A DNA stretch of 64,000 nt from Rhizobium sp. R711 (GCF_002211365.1 NZ_LOKZ01000004.1:141844-205843); one strand, 5' to 3'; shown: positions 16,128 through 26,971, counted from the stretch's first letter. Notes: a model not told the origin generated them from the sequence alone. Numbers and translations are program-made.

Positions 16128-17057
16128 ATGACATCGAACAGGCTTCCGCTCATTCTCGGCCTCCTCGCCGTCGTCTTGGTTGGGCTCTACTCCTCGATTT
16201 TCGTGGTGAACGCTCGGGAGCAGGCAATCGTTGTCCGCTTCGGTCAGATCCAGTCTGTGAAGACCGAGCCGGGCATCTACTTCAAGCTGCCGTTTGCCTT
16301 CATGGATGCCGACCGCGTCCAGATCGTTGAAAGGCAGGCGCTTCGCTTCGACCTCGACAACATTCGTGTCCAGGTTCGTGGTGGCGCGACCTTCGATGTC
16401 GACGCCTTCGTGGTCTATGACATCAGGGACGTCCGCAAGTTCCGCGAAACGGTCTCGGGCGATCGCGAGGCAGCGGAAGCTCGCCTTCGCACGCAGCTCG
16501 ATTCTTCGCTTCGCCGTGTCTATGGTCTGCGCGACTTCGACGCTGCGCTGTCGGAAGAGCGTGTGGCAATGATGCTTGAGGTTCGCGACGATCTGCATCG
16601 CGACGCCGAAGATCTCGGCCTCAACATTCAGGACGTCCGCATCCGTCGTACGGATCTGACGCGTGAAGTTGCGCCGAAGACCTATGACCGCATGCGCGCT
16701 GAGCGTCTTGCCGAAGCCGAACTCCTGCGTGCGCAGGGTACGGAAGAAGGCCAGCGCCGCCGGGCTATCGCAGACAGGCAGGTGGTTGAGATCACCGCCG
16801 AGGCGCAACGCGATTCCGAAGTCTTGCGCGGCCAGGGCGACGCAGAACGGAACCGGTTGTTTGCTGATGCCTTCAGCAAGGATCCGGCATTCTTCGAGTT
16901 CTACCGCTCCATGGCCGCTTATTCGACGGCTCTGACGTCGCAGGACACGACGCTGGTGATCTCGCCAAACTCGCAGTTCTTCCGTTTCTTCAACGACGCA
17001 AGCGGCGCGCCACGAAACGCACCGCCGGCGGCGATGCCGAGCGCGCCGACGAACTGA
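16128..17057 (+). CDS. hflC: FtsH protease modulator HflC
   Basis: A 309-residue SPFH protein, partner of HflK in the FtsH-regulating complex at the inner membrane. One N-terminal membrane segment (about residues 5-25, LPLILGLLAVVLVGLYSSIF) is followed by VNAREQAIVVRFGQIQSV and the SPFH core, then the helical part ERLAEAELLRAQGTEEGQRR and the conserved FFEFYRSMAAYSTAL near the C-terminus. It begins 3 bp after hflK with GGAGG in the hflK end (CAGGGAGGTTGAGCC). The operon ends at the terminator 17087-17114, which separates it from degP. Confidence 0.95.
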   Translation: MTSNRLPLILGLLAVVLVGLYSSIFVVNAREQAIVVRFGQIQSVKTEPGIYFKLPFAFMDADRVQIVERQALRFDLDNIRVQVRGGATFDVDAFVVYDIRDVRKFRETVSGDREAAEARLRTQLDSSLRRVYGLRDFDAALSEERVAMMLEVRDDLHRDAEDLGLNIQDVRIRRTDLTREVAPKTYDRMRAERLAEAELLRAQGTEEGQRRRAIADRQVVEITAEAQRDSEVLRGQGDAERNRLFADAFSKDPAFFEFYRSMAAYSTALTSQDTTLVISPNSQFFRFFNDASGAPRNAPPAAMPSAPTN

Positions 17058-17086
17058 TCGGCGTATCGGGATCTGCAGAAACACAG

Positions 17087-17114
17087 AGGGCCGGCAGCTT
17101 TGCCGGCCCTTTTT
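17087..17114 (+). terminator. Rho-independent terminator after hflC
   Basis: Perfect 9-bp stem AGGGCCGGC / GCCGGCCCT around a 6-nt loop, followed by TTTTT. It lies 30 bp after the hflC stop codon. Confidence 0.9.
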
Positions 17115-17245
17115 ACGTTCCAGCATGATGATGGTGAGCGCAGCGGAGAGATTGCACGGGATTTCGCGAAAAGGTGATTTCACCCTCCATCATTCCGCCT
17201 TATGCTGGTGCTCAGAGTGCGTTTTATTTGAAATGAGGATGCTTG

Positions 17246-18841
17246 ATGGCCCCGACGACCCGCCCGACCTTCAGACGATCGCTCGCTCTCCTGGCCGGCG
17301 CCGCACTTCTGGCTAACATTGGTTTCACAGGCGCCGCCCATGCACAGGGCACGCCACCGATGAACGGTCCGGCATCCGTTGCCGATCTTGCTGAAGGGCT
17401 CCTCAATGCCGTCGTAAACATTTCGACGTCACAGAATGTCAAGGACGATGAAGGGGTTGGCCCGGCGCCGCGCGCGCCCGACGGCTCGCCTTTCCAGGAG
17501 TTCTTCAACGATTTCTTCAACAAGCAGAAGGGTAACAAGGGCGGTAACCACAACGTCAACTCGTTGGGTTCGGGCTTCGTCATCGATCCGCAAGGCTACA
17601 TCGTTACCAACAACCACGTGATCGAGGGCGCCGACGACATCGAAGTCAATTTCGCCGACGGCACCAAGCTGAAGGCGAAGCTGATCGGAACCGATACGAA
17701 GACCGATCTTTCGGTGCTGAAAGTGGAGCCGAAGGCGCCGCTGACGGCTGTGAAATTCGGCGATTCCAGCGTGATGCGCATCGGCGACTGGGTCATGGCG
17801 ATCGGAAATCCGTTCGGCTTCGGTGGTTCGGTGACCGTCGGCATCATTTCGGGACGCGGACGCAACATCAACGCCGGGCCTTACGACAATTTCATCCAGA
17901 CAGATGCGGCCATCAACAAGGGTAATTCCGGCGGTCCGCTCTTCAACATGAAGGGCGAGGTTATCGGTATCAATACTGCGATCATTTCGCCGAGTGGCGG
18001 ATCGATTGGTATCGGTTTCTCGGTGCCGTCCGAGTTGGCGGCCGGCGTCGTCGAGCAGTTGCGCGAGTTTGGCGAAACGCGCCGTGGCTGGCTCGGCGTG
18101 CGTATCCAGCCGGTTACCGATGATGTCGCGGATAGCCTGGGGCTTTCAAGCGCCAAGGGTGCGCTGGTCGCAGGTGTCATCAAGGGGGGGCCGGTCGATG
18201 ACGGCTCGATCAAGGCCGGCGATGTTATCCTGAAATTCGACGGCAAGCCCGTCAACGAGATGCGCGATTTACCGCGGGTGGTGGCTGAGAGCCCGGTGGG
18301 CAAGGAAGTCGATGTCGTCGTTCTTCGCGACGGCAAGGAGCAGACCGTGAAGGTGAAGCTCGGCCGCCTCGAAGACAGCGATCAGGCTGCCTCGAACGAT
18401 GCTGACTCCAACAACAAGGGTGGTGTCATCAACCCGGATCCTGATGAAAACCAGGATATGGATGAGCCCGATGACCAGCAGAGTCAGCCTATGCCGGATG
18501 GCAAGGGCAAGACGGATCAGGCGACACCCGATGCAACGAATCCCAAGAATGTCCTCGGCCTCTCGCTGTCGGAACTGAGCGCGGAGACCCGGAAGACCTT
18601 CGGTATTGCTGAAAGCGTCGACGGCGTGCTCGTCGCTGAGGTCACACCCGGTTCGCTCGCGGCGGAAAAGGGCCTGAAGCCTGGCGACGTGATCGTTGAG
18701 GTGGCGCAGGAGTTCATGCGCTCGCCTGAAGCGGTGGCTGCGAAGGTGCAGTCGCTGAAGCAGGAAGGCCGACGCAATGCGCAGATGATGATCGCGTCGG
18801 CGAATGGCGACTTGCGCTTCGTAGCCGTGCCGATGGAATAG
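17246..18841 (+). CDS. degP: Periplasmic Do-type serine protease (DegP/HtrA)
   Basis: A 531-residue trypsin-like protease and chaperone of the periplasm. The N-terminus is a signal peptide (FRRSLALLAGAALLANIGFT... cleaved after AAHA-Q). The catalytic triad is visible: His in VTNNHVIEGA, Asp in KTDLSVLKVE, Ser in NKGNSGGPLFN. Two PDZ domains follow (RRGWLGVRIQPVTDDVAD and the last about 90 residues, VDGVLVAEVTPGSLAAEKGL), joined by a long acidic/Asp-Gln-rich linker (about 380-440) that is larger than in E. coli DegP. ATG 17246 has GAGG 7 bp upstream. It follows the hflKC operon but has its own transcription unit. Confidence 0.95.
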   Translation: MAPTTRPTFRRSLALLAGAALLANIGFTGAAHAQGTPPMNGPASVADLAEGLLNAVVNISTSQNVKDDEGVGPAPRAPDGSPFQEFFNDFFNKQKGNKGGNHNVNSLGSGFVIDPQGYIVTNNHVIEGADDIEVNFADGTKLKAKLIGTDTKTDLSVLKVEPKAPLTAVKFGDSSVMRIGDWVMAIGNPFGFGGSVTVGIISGRGRNINAGPYDNFIQTDAAINKGNSGGPLFNMKGEVIGINTAIISPSGGSIGIGFSVPSELAAGVVEQLREFGETRRGWLGVRIQPVTDDVADSLGLSSAKGALVAGVIKGGPVDDGSIKAGDVILKFDGKPVNEMRDLPRVVAESPVGKEVDVVVLRDGKEQTVKVKLGRLEDSDQAASNDADSNNKGGVINPDPDENQDMDEPDDQQSQPMPDGKGKTDQATPDATNPKNVLGLSLSELSAETRKTFGIAESVDGVLVAEVTPGSLAAEKGLKPGDVIVEVAQEFMRSPEAVAAKVQSLKQEGRRNAQMMIASANGDLRFVAVPME

Positions 18842-18920
18842 CGAGACGAGGTCTCCGTTCATCCCTTGACTAAATCGATTGGCTGCGTCTTTCGAAGTGC
18901 CGGCGACGAGGCAATCGGCG

Positions 18921-19487
18921 TCAGCCGATACAACGCTCCCATTGCTGACGGGTGATCGTATAGAGAACGTGGCGCTTCAGATGCGGATGAGTGTCTGGAA
19001 TGCTGGGATGGTCGAAATCGCGATCGGGTTCATGATGCAGGCCAAGCCGGTGCATGACAGCGGTGGAGCGATGGTTGTCTGTCACCGCAAAAGAAACAAT
19101 TTCGCTTGGATCGAACTGGGTGAAGCCGTGGCCTAGTGCTGCTGTTCCGGCTTCTGTCGCATAGCCCTTGCCCCAATGCCGCCTTACAAGACGCCAGCCG
19201 ACTTCGATGGTGCCGGCGGGAAGAAACGGTTCGAGCTTGGGTTTCCAGAGGCCGCAAAAGCCGATCGGCTCATCGGTTTCCTTCAGAGCCATCGCGTAGA
19301 ACCCGAGCCCTGTCGTTGCGATACTATCGCGGATGGTGTCCAGCATAGAATCCGCTTCGGCGCGATCGCGACGGAAAGCGAAAAATTCCATCACGTCGGG
19401 ATCGGAATTGATTTCGTGGAAAAGCGACCGATCCTCTTCGGTCCAATTGCGCAAAATCAGGCGATCGGTCGTTAGGATCACTGTCAT
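18921..19487 (-). CDS. GNAT family N-acetyltransferase (RimJ/RimL-like)
   Basis: A 188-residue acetyltransferase of the RimJ/RimL-type GNAT group: LTTDRLILRNWTEEDRSLFH at the start, IGFCGLWKP, the acetyl-CoA region EVGWRLVRRHWGKGYATEAG and VTDNHRSTAVMHRLGLHHEP. It transfers an acetyl group from acetyl-CoA to an amine, substrate unknown. Its ATG overlaps the serB stop codon by 4 bp (ATGA), so it is translationally coupled to serB on the minus strand. No evidence links it to serine metabolism beyond that. Confidence 0.88.
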   Translation of the reverse strand: MTVILTTDRLILRNWTEEDRSLFHEINSDPDVMEFFAFRRDRAEADSMLDTIRDSIATTGLGFYAMALKETDEPIGFCGLWKPKLEPFLPAGTIEVGWRLVRRHWGKGYATEAGTAALGHGFTQFDPSEIVSFAVTDNHRSTAVMHRLGLHHEPDRDFDHPSIPDTHPHLKRHVLYTITRQQWERCIG

Positions 19488-20374
19488 GGCGTTACGAAAT
19501 CGGTTTTGCGGTAGCCCTGAATATAGAGCAGAGCGCTGAGATCGCCGTGATTGATCTGTATTTTGGCTTGCGCGGCAACGGTCGGCTTGGCGTGCAGCGC
19601 GACACCGGATCCGGCGAGTTGAAGCATTCCGAGATCGTTTGCGCCGTCGCCAACGGCAAGGGCGTCGTCTGGCGAAATGCCAAGCTTGTCTGAAATGTCG
19701 TTCAGCGCGTCAACCTTGGCTTGTTTGCCGAGGATAGGTTCAGATACGGAACCGGAGAGCACACCGTTCTCTGCCAGCAGAACGTTCGCGCGGTTCTCGT
19801 TGAAGCCGAGCGTTTTTGCGATGGGGCCGGTGAAGACGGTGAAGCCGCCGGAGACCAGCGCTGTATAATGTCCCTTGGACCTCATGGTGGCGATCAGTTC
19901 CGGGCCGCCTGGAGTCAATGTGATGCGCTTGGAAATGACCTCGTCGACGACCGAGATCGGCAGGCCCTTCAAGAGTGCGACACGCTCGCGCAGTGCCGGC
20001 TCGAAGGCGATCTCACCGTTCATGGCCCGAGCGGTAATTGCGGCGACTTTTTCCTTAAGGCCCACTTCGGCGGCAAGTTCGTCGATGCATTCCTGACCGA
20101 TCATGGTGGAGTCCATATCCGCGATCAGAAGTTTTTTGCGGCGCGTCGCGGCATCCTGGACGACGAGGTCGATCGCAGCGCTGCCGATGACGGTGAGAAT
20201 GTCGGCTCGCGCGACGTCCGCATCTGTCCCGTCCCTCAACGCGATATCGCAGGCGATTCCGTCAGCCAGCCAGTAGAGGCCGGAAGCTTTCACCGTATCG
20301 GCTGCCTGCTCGGCAATGACTGGCGTGAGAACAGGATTTGACGGATTGGCAACAAGCGTGGCAACGAGGGCCAT
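19484..20374 (-). CDS. serB: Phosphoserine phosphatase
   Basis: A 296-residue HAD-superfamily enzyme that hydrolyses phosphoserine, the last step of serine synthesis. The first about 80 residues are an N-terminal regulatory-type region; the catalytic part begins with KKLLIADMDSTMIGQE (nucleophile Asp86, acid/base Asp88), followed by RMNGE-like AMNGEIAFEPALRERVALL, ALVSGGFTVFTGPIA and the Mg-binding AVGDGANDLGMLQLAG. The start codon at 20374 overlaps the divergent miaA start region (CATG), an arrangement that leaves no room for a promoter between the coding starts. A GNAT gene follows with a 4-bp overlap. Confidence 0.95.
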   Translation of the reverse strand: MALVATLVANPSNPVLTPVIAEQAADTVKASGLYWLADGIACDIALRDGTDADVARADILTVIGSAAIDLVVQDAATRRKKLLIADMDSTMIGQECIDELAAEVGLKEKVAAITARAMNGEIAFEPALRERVALLKGLPISVVDEVISKRITLTPGGPELIATMRSKGHYTALVSGGFTVFTGPIAKTLGFNENRANVLLAENGVLSGSVSEPILGKQAKVDALNDISDKLGISPDDALAVGDGANDLGMLQLAGSGVALHAKPTVAAQAKIQINHGDLSALLYIQGYRKTDFVTP

Positions 20375-20375
20375 G

Positions 20376-21266
20376 ATGGAAAACCTTCTGAGCGCATTGA
20401 ATGCGATCCTGATAACCGGGCCGACCGCCAGCGGCAAGTCCGCGCTCGCCGTCGAATTGGCAAAAGAGCACGGCGGGGTCGTCGTCAACGCCGACAGCAT
20501 GCAGGTCTACGACACGCTGCGCGTGTTGACCGCGCGGCCATCTGAAGAGGATATGCAGGGCGTGCCGCATTGCCTCTACGGTCATGTCCCGGCAGGTCAG
20601 GCCTATTCGACAGGCGCATGGCTGCGCGATGTTGCGGATCTGCTGGAACGCCTTCATGCTGACCAGCGGAGGCCGATTTTCGTTGGCGGAACCGGCCTTT
20701 ATTTCAAGGCGTTGACCGGCGGGCTTTCGGATATGCCCGCAATACCGGACGACGTGCGCAACAGCCTCCGCTCGCGCCTGCAGGATGAAGGGCCCGACGA
20801 ACTTTATCGACAACTGCAAGAGCGCGATCCCGCGGTCGCCAGCAGTCTTCGCCCGCAGGACGGGCAGCGGATCGTAAGGGCGCTGGAGGTTATCGAAGCG
20901 ACCGGCCGATCGATTGTCGATTTCCAGACACAAGCGGGGCCGGTGATCGTCGACCCCTCGATGGCCCGCAAGATCGTCGTCGAACCGGAGCGAGCCGTCC
21001 TTCACCAGCGGATCAACGGGCGATTTGAAAAGATGCTGGAGCAGGGGGCTGCGGACGAGGTGAAGGCGCTGCTCTCGCTTTCGCTGTCCCCTGATATGCC
21101 CGTGATGAAGGCGATCGGCGTCGCGCAGATCGCGGCGATGCTGAGGGGCGAGCTCACCCGCGACGAAGTTCTGGAGCGGGGTGCGGCCGCGACGCGGCAA
21201 TATGCCAAGCGGCAGATGACCTGGTTTCGCAACCAGATGGACGAAAGCTGGGAGCGCCTGCCGTAG
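20376..21266 (+). CDS. miaA: tRNA dimethylallyltransferase
   Basis: A 296-residue enzyme that adds a dimethylallyl group to A37 of tRNAs reading codons beginning with U. P-loop ILITGPTASGKSALAVELAK (residues about 11-30), NADSMQVYDTLRVLTARPS, FVGGTGLYFKALTGG, and the C-terminal TRQYAKRQMTWFRNQ are standard MiaA features. Two ATG codons, 20373 and 20376, are in frame; GAGGG at 20366-20370 favours 20376. The promoter and ribosome binding site lie inside the divergent serB gene. Convergent with the HerA-like gene 11 bp downstream. Confidence 0.95.
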   Translation: MENLLSALNAILITGPTASGKSALAVELAKEHGGVVVNADSMQVYDTLRVLTARPSEEDMQGVPHCLYGHVPAGQAYSTGAWLRDVADLLERLHADQRRPIFVGGTGLYFKALTGGLSDMPAIPDDVRNSLRSRLQDEGPDELYRQLQERDPAVASSLRPQDGQRIVRALEVIEATGRSIVDFQTQAGPVIVDPSMARKIVVEPERAVLHQRINGRFEKMLEQGAADEVKALLSLSLSPDMPVMKAIGVAQIAAMLRGELTRDEVLERGAAATRQYAKRQMTWFRNQMDESWERLP

Positions 21267-21277
21267 GCCGCGCGGCG

Positions 21278-23425
21278 CTATTCCTTGTTATTGAGGCTAC
21301 TGAGCGGTTTTTTCAGTATGCTGTCACGCAGGGACATGCCGGGTTCGCGGCGAATGCTCCCTGCGACCGCTGGATTGTCGCCTTGTCCCGGTGCCGGTTC
21401 TCGACGGACTTCGCGCCTCAAAGCTTCCAGGCGACTGTCGATGGATGTTTCCGGTGCCGCGGCAGCTAGAGGTTCGCGCGGAGAGGCCGCTCCCGGCAGC
21501 ATGTCCCGGCGATAGGGTTCGATCGGGGCAAGTGGCGGTGTTGTCGGTATGCGGGCAGCCATTGGCGTCGACGGGTAGGAAGGTGGTGCGACCGGCCCGT
21601 CGAAGTCGTCATAGTCGTCCTCGTCCTCATAGGGGCCACTGGGCGGCATCGCGGCGGAATAGCTTTGCTGGAACGCCGAAATATCGGGGCCGCTGACCGC
21701 GCGCATGCGCGTCACGATCTTGCGCAAGTCTACGTTGTCAGGATCCTCGTCGCTAACCTTCACGTTGGCGCCGTTTGCCTTCGGCAAGTAACGTTCCTCG
21801 ACGCGCGAGAAGCGCATTCGCATCGGAACGCTGATCGCCTCACCGAAGGCGATCGCCTCGCCGTTGCCGATCGAAGAAATGAAACTCGTCGTCGAGATCG
21901 ACGAATTTGGAATAGCCGAACGAATGATTTCCTGGTCGCGATCATTGGCAAGGCGCATGGCAAACAGCGTCGAGCACTGCGACAGGATCGTCTGATCGAG
22001 TTCGCCGGGGCGCTGGGTGATGATCCCCAGCGAGACGCCGTATTTGCGGCCTTCCTTGGCGATGCGGGCGATTGCCTGCCTCGTCGGGAAGAAGCCGAGA
22101 TTGGGGTCCGAAGGGATATAGCGATGCGCTTCCTCGCAGACCACAAGCATGTGGATGGCGCCCTCGCTCCACAACGCGATTTCAAACGCCATGCGGCAGA
22201 GAACCGAGGCCACGGAGTTCACGACCTCGGACGGGATGCCGGATAGTTGGAAGGTGCAGATCGGCCGACTGTCGCCAGGAATACGGAAGATTTCCGCCAC
22301 CGTCTCCATGATCGTGTCGCTGATCGTGTTATTGGAGAACATAAAGTGGTAGCGTGGATCGTTGATGGCAGCGAGAACGCGCATCTTCAGCGATCTCAGC
22401 AACGGTTTCTCGCTGCGGCCTTCAAGCCTGCCGATGCGTTCGTCGATAAGAGCGAGCAGATCGGCCATGCGGTAGGGCACAGGTGTGTCCGCCGTGATCG
22501 AACTCTTCTCCGTCGTGCGCCTGACAAGAGAACTATCGCTACCGCGGAAGGCGCGCTTCGCCTCCGGCAACAAGTCTCGCAGAATATCGACCTCTTCGGG
22601 AATGGGCGCCCGACCTCTGAAGACGACCTCCGCGAACTCCTCTAGCCTCATCAACCAGAACGGCAGATCGAGCGTGTCCGTGTCGACGACGACGGAGTGC
22701 TTCGGGAAGGCAGCGGCAAACTCGTTATGCGGGTCGAGAATCAGGACGCGCAGCTTCGGGTCGGCCTCGATCGCTTTATGCAGGAGGAGTGAGACGGCGG
22801 TCGACTTGCCGACGCCGGTTGAGCCGACGATCGCGAAATGCTTCGACAGCATTGAGGGGATGTGGATCGCGGCGTCGATGCTCTCGTCCTGGGTGAGCTT
22901 ACCGATGACGGCCGTCGTTCCAGTGCCAGCATCATAGATCCGCATGAGGTCGCTTGCGCGAATGCGGTGGGCGATGGCGCCGAGATAGGGGTAGCGCGAG
23001 ATGCCGGTCGAGAACTGCTCGCGACCATCCTCGTCGACGCGGACTTCGCCAAGCAGTTCGGTTTCGATCTGGAAGTAGTTGTCCTCGCCTTCACCCCAGC
23101 TGTGGCTGCCGGTGTTCATGGAGTAGACAAGGGCGACCACACGGTTTCGACCGACGCTGATCGAAATCAGCCTGCCGACCGACCACAGTTCTGCCAACTC
23201 GGTGCCGCCGGCTTCTGCGACGGCGGCGATAGTGGCGCGAGAACCGCTGCACGCAACAACGCGACCGAGAAACCGGTTGCCTGGGGTCTGGTCATCGCGG
23301 CGGTCATGCTCGCCTGCCTTGCCTGACGTGTGCAAGTCCTTATTCAGCAAAGGGCTACTCCCTGCGGTAGCAAGGGAGGATATCAGCGAACGTTTAAGAA
23401 AGTCTTTTTGCGACAGGCGCGCCAT
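21278..23425 (-). CDS. HerA-like ATP-binding protein (FtsK/VirB4-type ATPase)
   Basis: A 715-residue ATPase of the HerA/DUF87 group. An N-terminal barrel-like domain (about 50-130) precedes Walker A (FAIVGSTGVGKSTAVSLLL, about 198-216), Walker B (VLILDPHNEF), the EEAHRYIP motif in the middle and an arginine-finger region around IITQRPGELDQTILSQCSTL. The last about 140 residues are low-complexity, acidic then Pro/Arg-rich, ending RDSILKKPLSSLNNKE. HerA proteins are hexameric DNA translocases, usually paired with a nuclease such as NurA, or in defence systems with Sir2 or DUF4297. No such partner is adjacent: miaA is convergent and ilvI is divergent. Function in rhizobia unknown to me. Confidence 0.85.
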   Translation of the reverse strand: MARLSQKDFLKRSLISSLATAGSSPLLNKDLHTSGKAGEHDRRDDQTPGNRFLGRVVACSGSRATIAAVAEAGGTELAELWSVGRLISISVGRNRVVALVYSMNTGSHSWGEGEDNYFQIETELLGEVRVDEDGREQFSTGISRYPYLGAIAHRIRASDLMRIYDAGTGTTAVIGKLTQDESIDAAIHIPSMLSKHFAIVGSTGVGKSTAVSLLLHKAIEADPKLRVLILDPHNEFAAAFPKHSVVVDTDTLDLPFWLMRLEEFAEVVFRGRAPIPEEVDILRDLLPEAKRAFRGSDSSLVRRTTEKSSITADTPVPYRMADLLALIDERIGRLEGRSEKPLLRSLKMRVLAAINDPRYHFMFSNNTISDTIMETVAEIFRIPGDSRPICTFQLSGIPSEVVNSVASVLCRMAFEIALWSEGAIHMLVVCEEAHRYIPSDPNLGFFPTRQAIARIAKEGRKYGVSLGIITQRPGELDQTILSQCSTLFAMRLANDRDQEIIRSAIPNSSISTTSFISSIGNGEAIAFGEAISVPMRMRFSRVEERYLPKANGANVKVSDEDPDNVDLRKIVTRMRAVSGPDISAFQQSYSAAMPPSGPYEDEDDYDDFDGPVAPPSYPSTPMAARIPTTPPLAPIEPYRRDMLPGAASPREPLAAAAPETSIDSRLEALRREVRREPAPGQGDNPAVAGSIRREPGMSLRDSILKKPLSSLNNKE

Positions 23426-23479
23426 TCTCGCACATGCTCGGCCGGTAAGATGCCGCTCGATTTTTTATTGCGGCATGCG

Positions 23480-23507
23480 TTGACGATGCGAAATTTTCTG
23501 TCTATCA
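23480..23507 (+). promoter_or_regulatory. Candidate ilvIH promoter
   Basis: TTGACG (23480-23485) and CTATCA (23502-23507) with a 16-bp spacer, 10 bp upstream of the leader-peptide ATG. It matches the rhizobial housekeeping pattern CTTGAC-N17-CTATAT moderately. Confidence 0.5.
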
Positions 23508-23516
23508 CTTCGCCCC

Positions 23517-23573
23517 ATGAAAATCGCAGCAGCTCTTATCGTGGTGGGAAGGCGCATGGGCAGGATGGTGTAA
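23517..23573 (+). CDS. Leader peptide of ilvIH attenuator
   Basis: A short open frame of 18 codons reading MKIAAALIVVGRRMGRMV, then TAA. It contains a cluster of branched-chain codons (CTT ATC GTG GTG) within the first eleven residues, as expected for a peptide whose translation senses aminoacyl-tRNA supply. It is followed by nested inverted repeats (23552-23560 with 23591-23599; inner 23563-23568 with 23574-23579) and a terminator (23609-23630) just before ilvI. By analogy with ilvBN/ilvGMEDA leaders, ribosome stalling at these codons would disrupt the terminator and let transcription continue. The ATG has only a weak ribosome binding site visible. Assignment is by architecture. Confidence 0.7.
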   Translation: MKIAAALIVVGRRMGRMV

Positions 23574-23630
23574 CCATCCGGCGATAGCCACCCATGCGCT
23601 AGATGACAGGCTCCCCAGGGGCCTTTTTTT
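23552..23630 (+). terminator. Transcription attenuator upstream of ilvI
   Basis: A terminator hairpin GGCTCC-CCA-GGGGCC (23609-23623, one G-U pair) is followed by seven T (23624-23630). Upstream arms GCGCATGGG (23552-23560) and CCCATGCGC (23591-23599) pair perfectly and enclose a smaller hairpin GGATGG-TGTAA-CCATCC that spans the leader-peptide stop codon. Together these form an attenuator 66 bp before the ilvI start. Confidence 0.75.
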
Positions 23631-23695
23631 ATGCCCGAAATTCGGGCTTCCGGACCACAAAACTCAAATCCCAGCAGTCAAAACGGAAAAGAAAC

Positions 23696-25489
<1,794 letters not shown>

Positions 25490-25515
25490 TATCAAGGTAG
25501 AGGAAACCCACGATC

Positions 25516-26088
25516 ATGAACGCACATCTTCAGCCGACGGGCTCTGCCTACTTCATCTCGCCCGAGACGGCGGCGGCCGAGAGCCATACGCTTTCGGTCC
25601 TCGTTGACAACGAGCCGGGCGTCCTTGCCCGCGTCATCGGCCTGTTCTCCGGCCGCGGCTACAACATCGAGAGCCTGACCGTCTCCGAGACAGAGCATCA
25701 GGCGCATCTGTCGCGAATTACCATCGTGACGCGTGGTACGCCGCATGTCCTCGAACAGATCAAGGCGCAGCTTGAGCGCATCGTTCCGGTTCATCGGGTG
25801 GTTGATCTGACGGTACGCGCCCGCGAACTCGGTCAGGAACGTCCGATCGAGCGCGAAGTGGCGCTTGTCAAGGTCGTCGGCACTGGCGAGACCCGCGCCG
25901 AGACGCTTCGGCTCGCGGATGCCTTCCATGCGAAGGTCGTCGACGCGACGGTCGATCACTTTATCCTGGAGATCACGGGCAAGTCCTCGAAGATCGACCA
26001 GTTCGTTTCGATCATGAAGCCGCTTGGCCTGATCGAGGTCTGCCGTACCGGTATCGCCGCGATGAACCGCGGCCAGCAGGGCATGTAA
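25516..26088 (+). CDS. ilvH: Acetolactate synthase, small (regulatory) subunit
   Basis: A 190-residue regulatory subunit that makes the large subunit sensitive to valine. An ACT domain sits near residues 25-100: HTLSVLVDNEPGVLARVIGL, GRGYNIESLTVSETE and HLSRITIVTRG, followed by the C-terminal dimerisation domain (ERPIEREVALVKVVGTGETR, IDQFVSIMKPLGLIEVCRTG). It is 26 bp downstream of ilvI with AGAGGAAACCC as ribosome binding region, forming the ilvIH operon. The gene ends convergently with an aldo/keto reductase, without a recognisable terminator in the 34-bp gap. Confidence 0.95.
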   Translation: MNAHLQPTGSAYFISPETAAAESHTLSVLVDNEPGVLARVIGLFSGRGYNIESLTVSETEHQAHLSRITIVTRGTPHVLEQIKAQLERIVPVHRVVDLTVRARELGQERPIEREVALVKVVGTGETRAETLRLADAFHAKVVDATVDHFILEITGKSSKIDQFVSIMKPLGLIEVCRTGIAAMNRGQQGM

Positions 26089-26122
26089 GTCGCCAGTCAG
26101 TGACACTTTAGGCCGCTGGGGA

Positions 26123-26971
26123 TCAGACCATCTCCAGTGGCTTCTTTCTTGCCGGTGGTGGGAAGGCGGCGTCCAGCACGGCCCAATCTCCATCGGTAAT
26201 GTCGAGCGAGACGGCGTCCCGGTTTTCGGCGGCGCGAGTTGCGCTCGACGTCTTCGGGATGACGATCACACCGTCGCGTTCCAGCAGGAAAGCAAGCGCC
26301 ACTTGCGCTGGCGTCGCCTGATAGGCCTTGGCGATGCGGATCAGCTCCGGATGATGCAGGATGCGTCCCTGCTCAATCGGCGAATAGGCCATGATCGGGA
26401 TCCGACGTTCCTGACACCAGGGTAGCAGATCGTATTCAACGCCACGCCGCGACAGGTTGTAGAGAACCTGGTTGGCGGCGACATTGCGTCCCCCGGGGAC
26501 CGTCAGCAGTTCCTCCATGTCAACAGTATCGAAGTTGGAAACGCCCCAGGCGCCGATCTTGCCGGATGCCTTCAGTGCTTCGAAGGCTTCGACGGTGTCA
26601 GCGAGCGGGTGGTCGCCGCGCCAATGCAGCAGGTAGAGGTCGAGGTGGTCGGTGCCGAGGCGCGATAGGCTGCGTTCGCAGGCTTCAATCGTTCCGTTCC
26701 GGCTGGCGTTCCAGGGGTAGACCTTGCTGACGAGAAAGACCTCATCCCGTCGCCCTCGGATCGCTTCGCCGACAATCTTCTCCGCTCCACCTTCTGCATA
26801 CATTTCCGCAGTATCGATCAACGTCATGCCGAGATCGAGGCCCGCGCGCAGGCTTTCTATTTCCCGCTTCGCCTCGATGGAATTCTCGCCCATGTTCCAG
26901 GTGCCCTGGCCGAGGGCGGGGACCTCTGCACCATTCGGAAAGCTCATGGTTGGGATCGCGTCATCTCGCAT
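26123..26971 (-). CDS. Aldo/keto reductase (YeaE/DkgB-like)
   Basis: A 282-residue NADPH-dependent reductase. It retains the catalytic Asp-Tyr-Lys-His set: [20 protein letters not shown] (Asp, Tyr), [11 protein letters not shown] (Lys) and [16 protein letters not shown] (His). The C-terminal cofactor segment [20 protein letters not shown] is typical of the methylglyoxal/2,5-diketogluconate reductase group. Several in-frame ATGs (26980, 26977, 26971) are possible; GGA before them gives the best spacing to 26971. It is divergent from the LysE gene, with a perfect 11-bp inverted repeat between them that may control both. Substrate not determined. Confidence 0.85.
   Translation of the reverse strand: MRDDAIPTMSFPNGAEVPALGQGTWNMGENSIEAKREIESLRAGLDLGMTLIDTAEMYAEGGAEKIVGEAIRGRRDEVFLVSKVYPWNASRNGTIEACERSLSRLGTDHLDLYLLHWRGDHPLADTVEAFEALKASGKIGAWGVSNFDTVDMEELLTVPGGRNVAANQVLYNLSRRGVEYDLLPWCQERRIPIMAYSPIEQGRILHHPELIRIAKAYQATPAQVALAFLLERDGVIVIPKTSSATRAAENRDAVSLDITDGDWAVLDAAFPPPARKKPLEMV

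Noticed and set aside
17118..17135. Second copy of the GAGCATGAT palindromic repeat
   Set aside because: Only one arm-like piece (AGCATGATGATGG) is present and there is no matching complementary arm.
15432..17183. 583-codon open frame antisense to hflK-hflC
   Set aside because: Shadow of two well-recognised genes; composition rich in Arg, Leu and Val with no domain.
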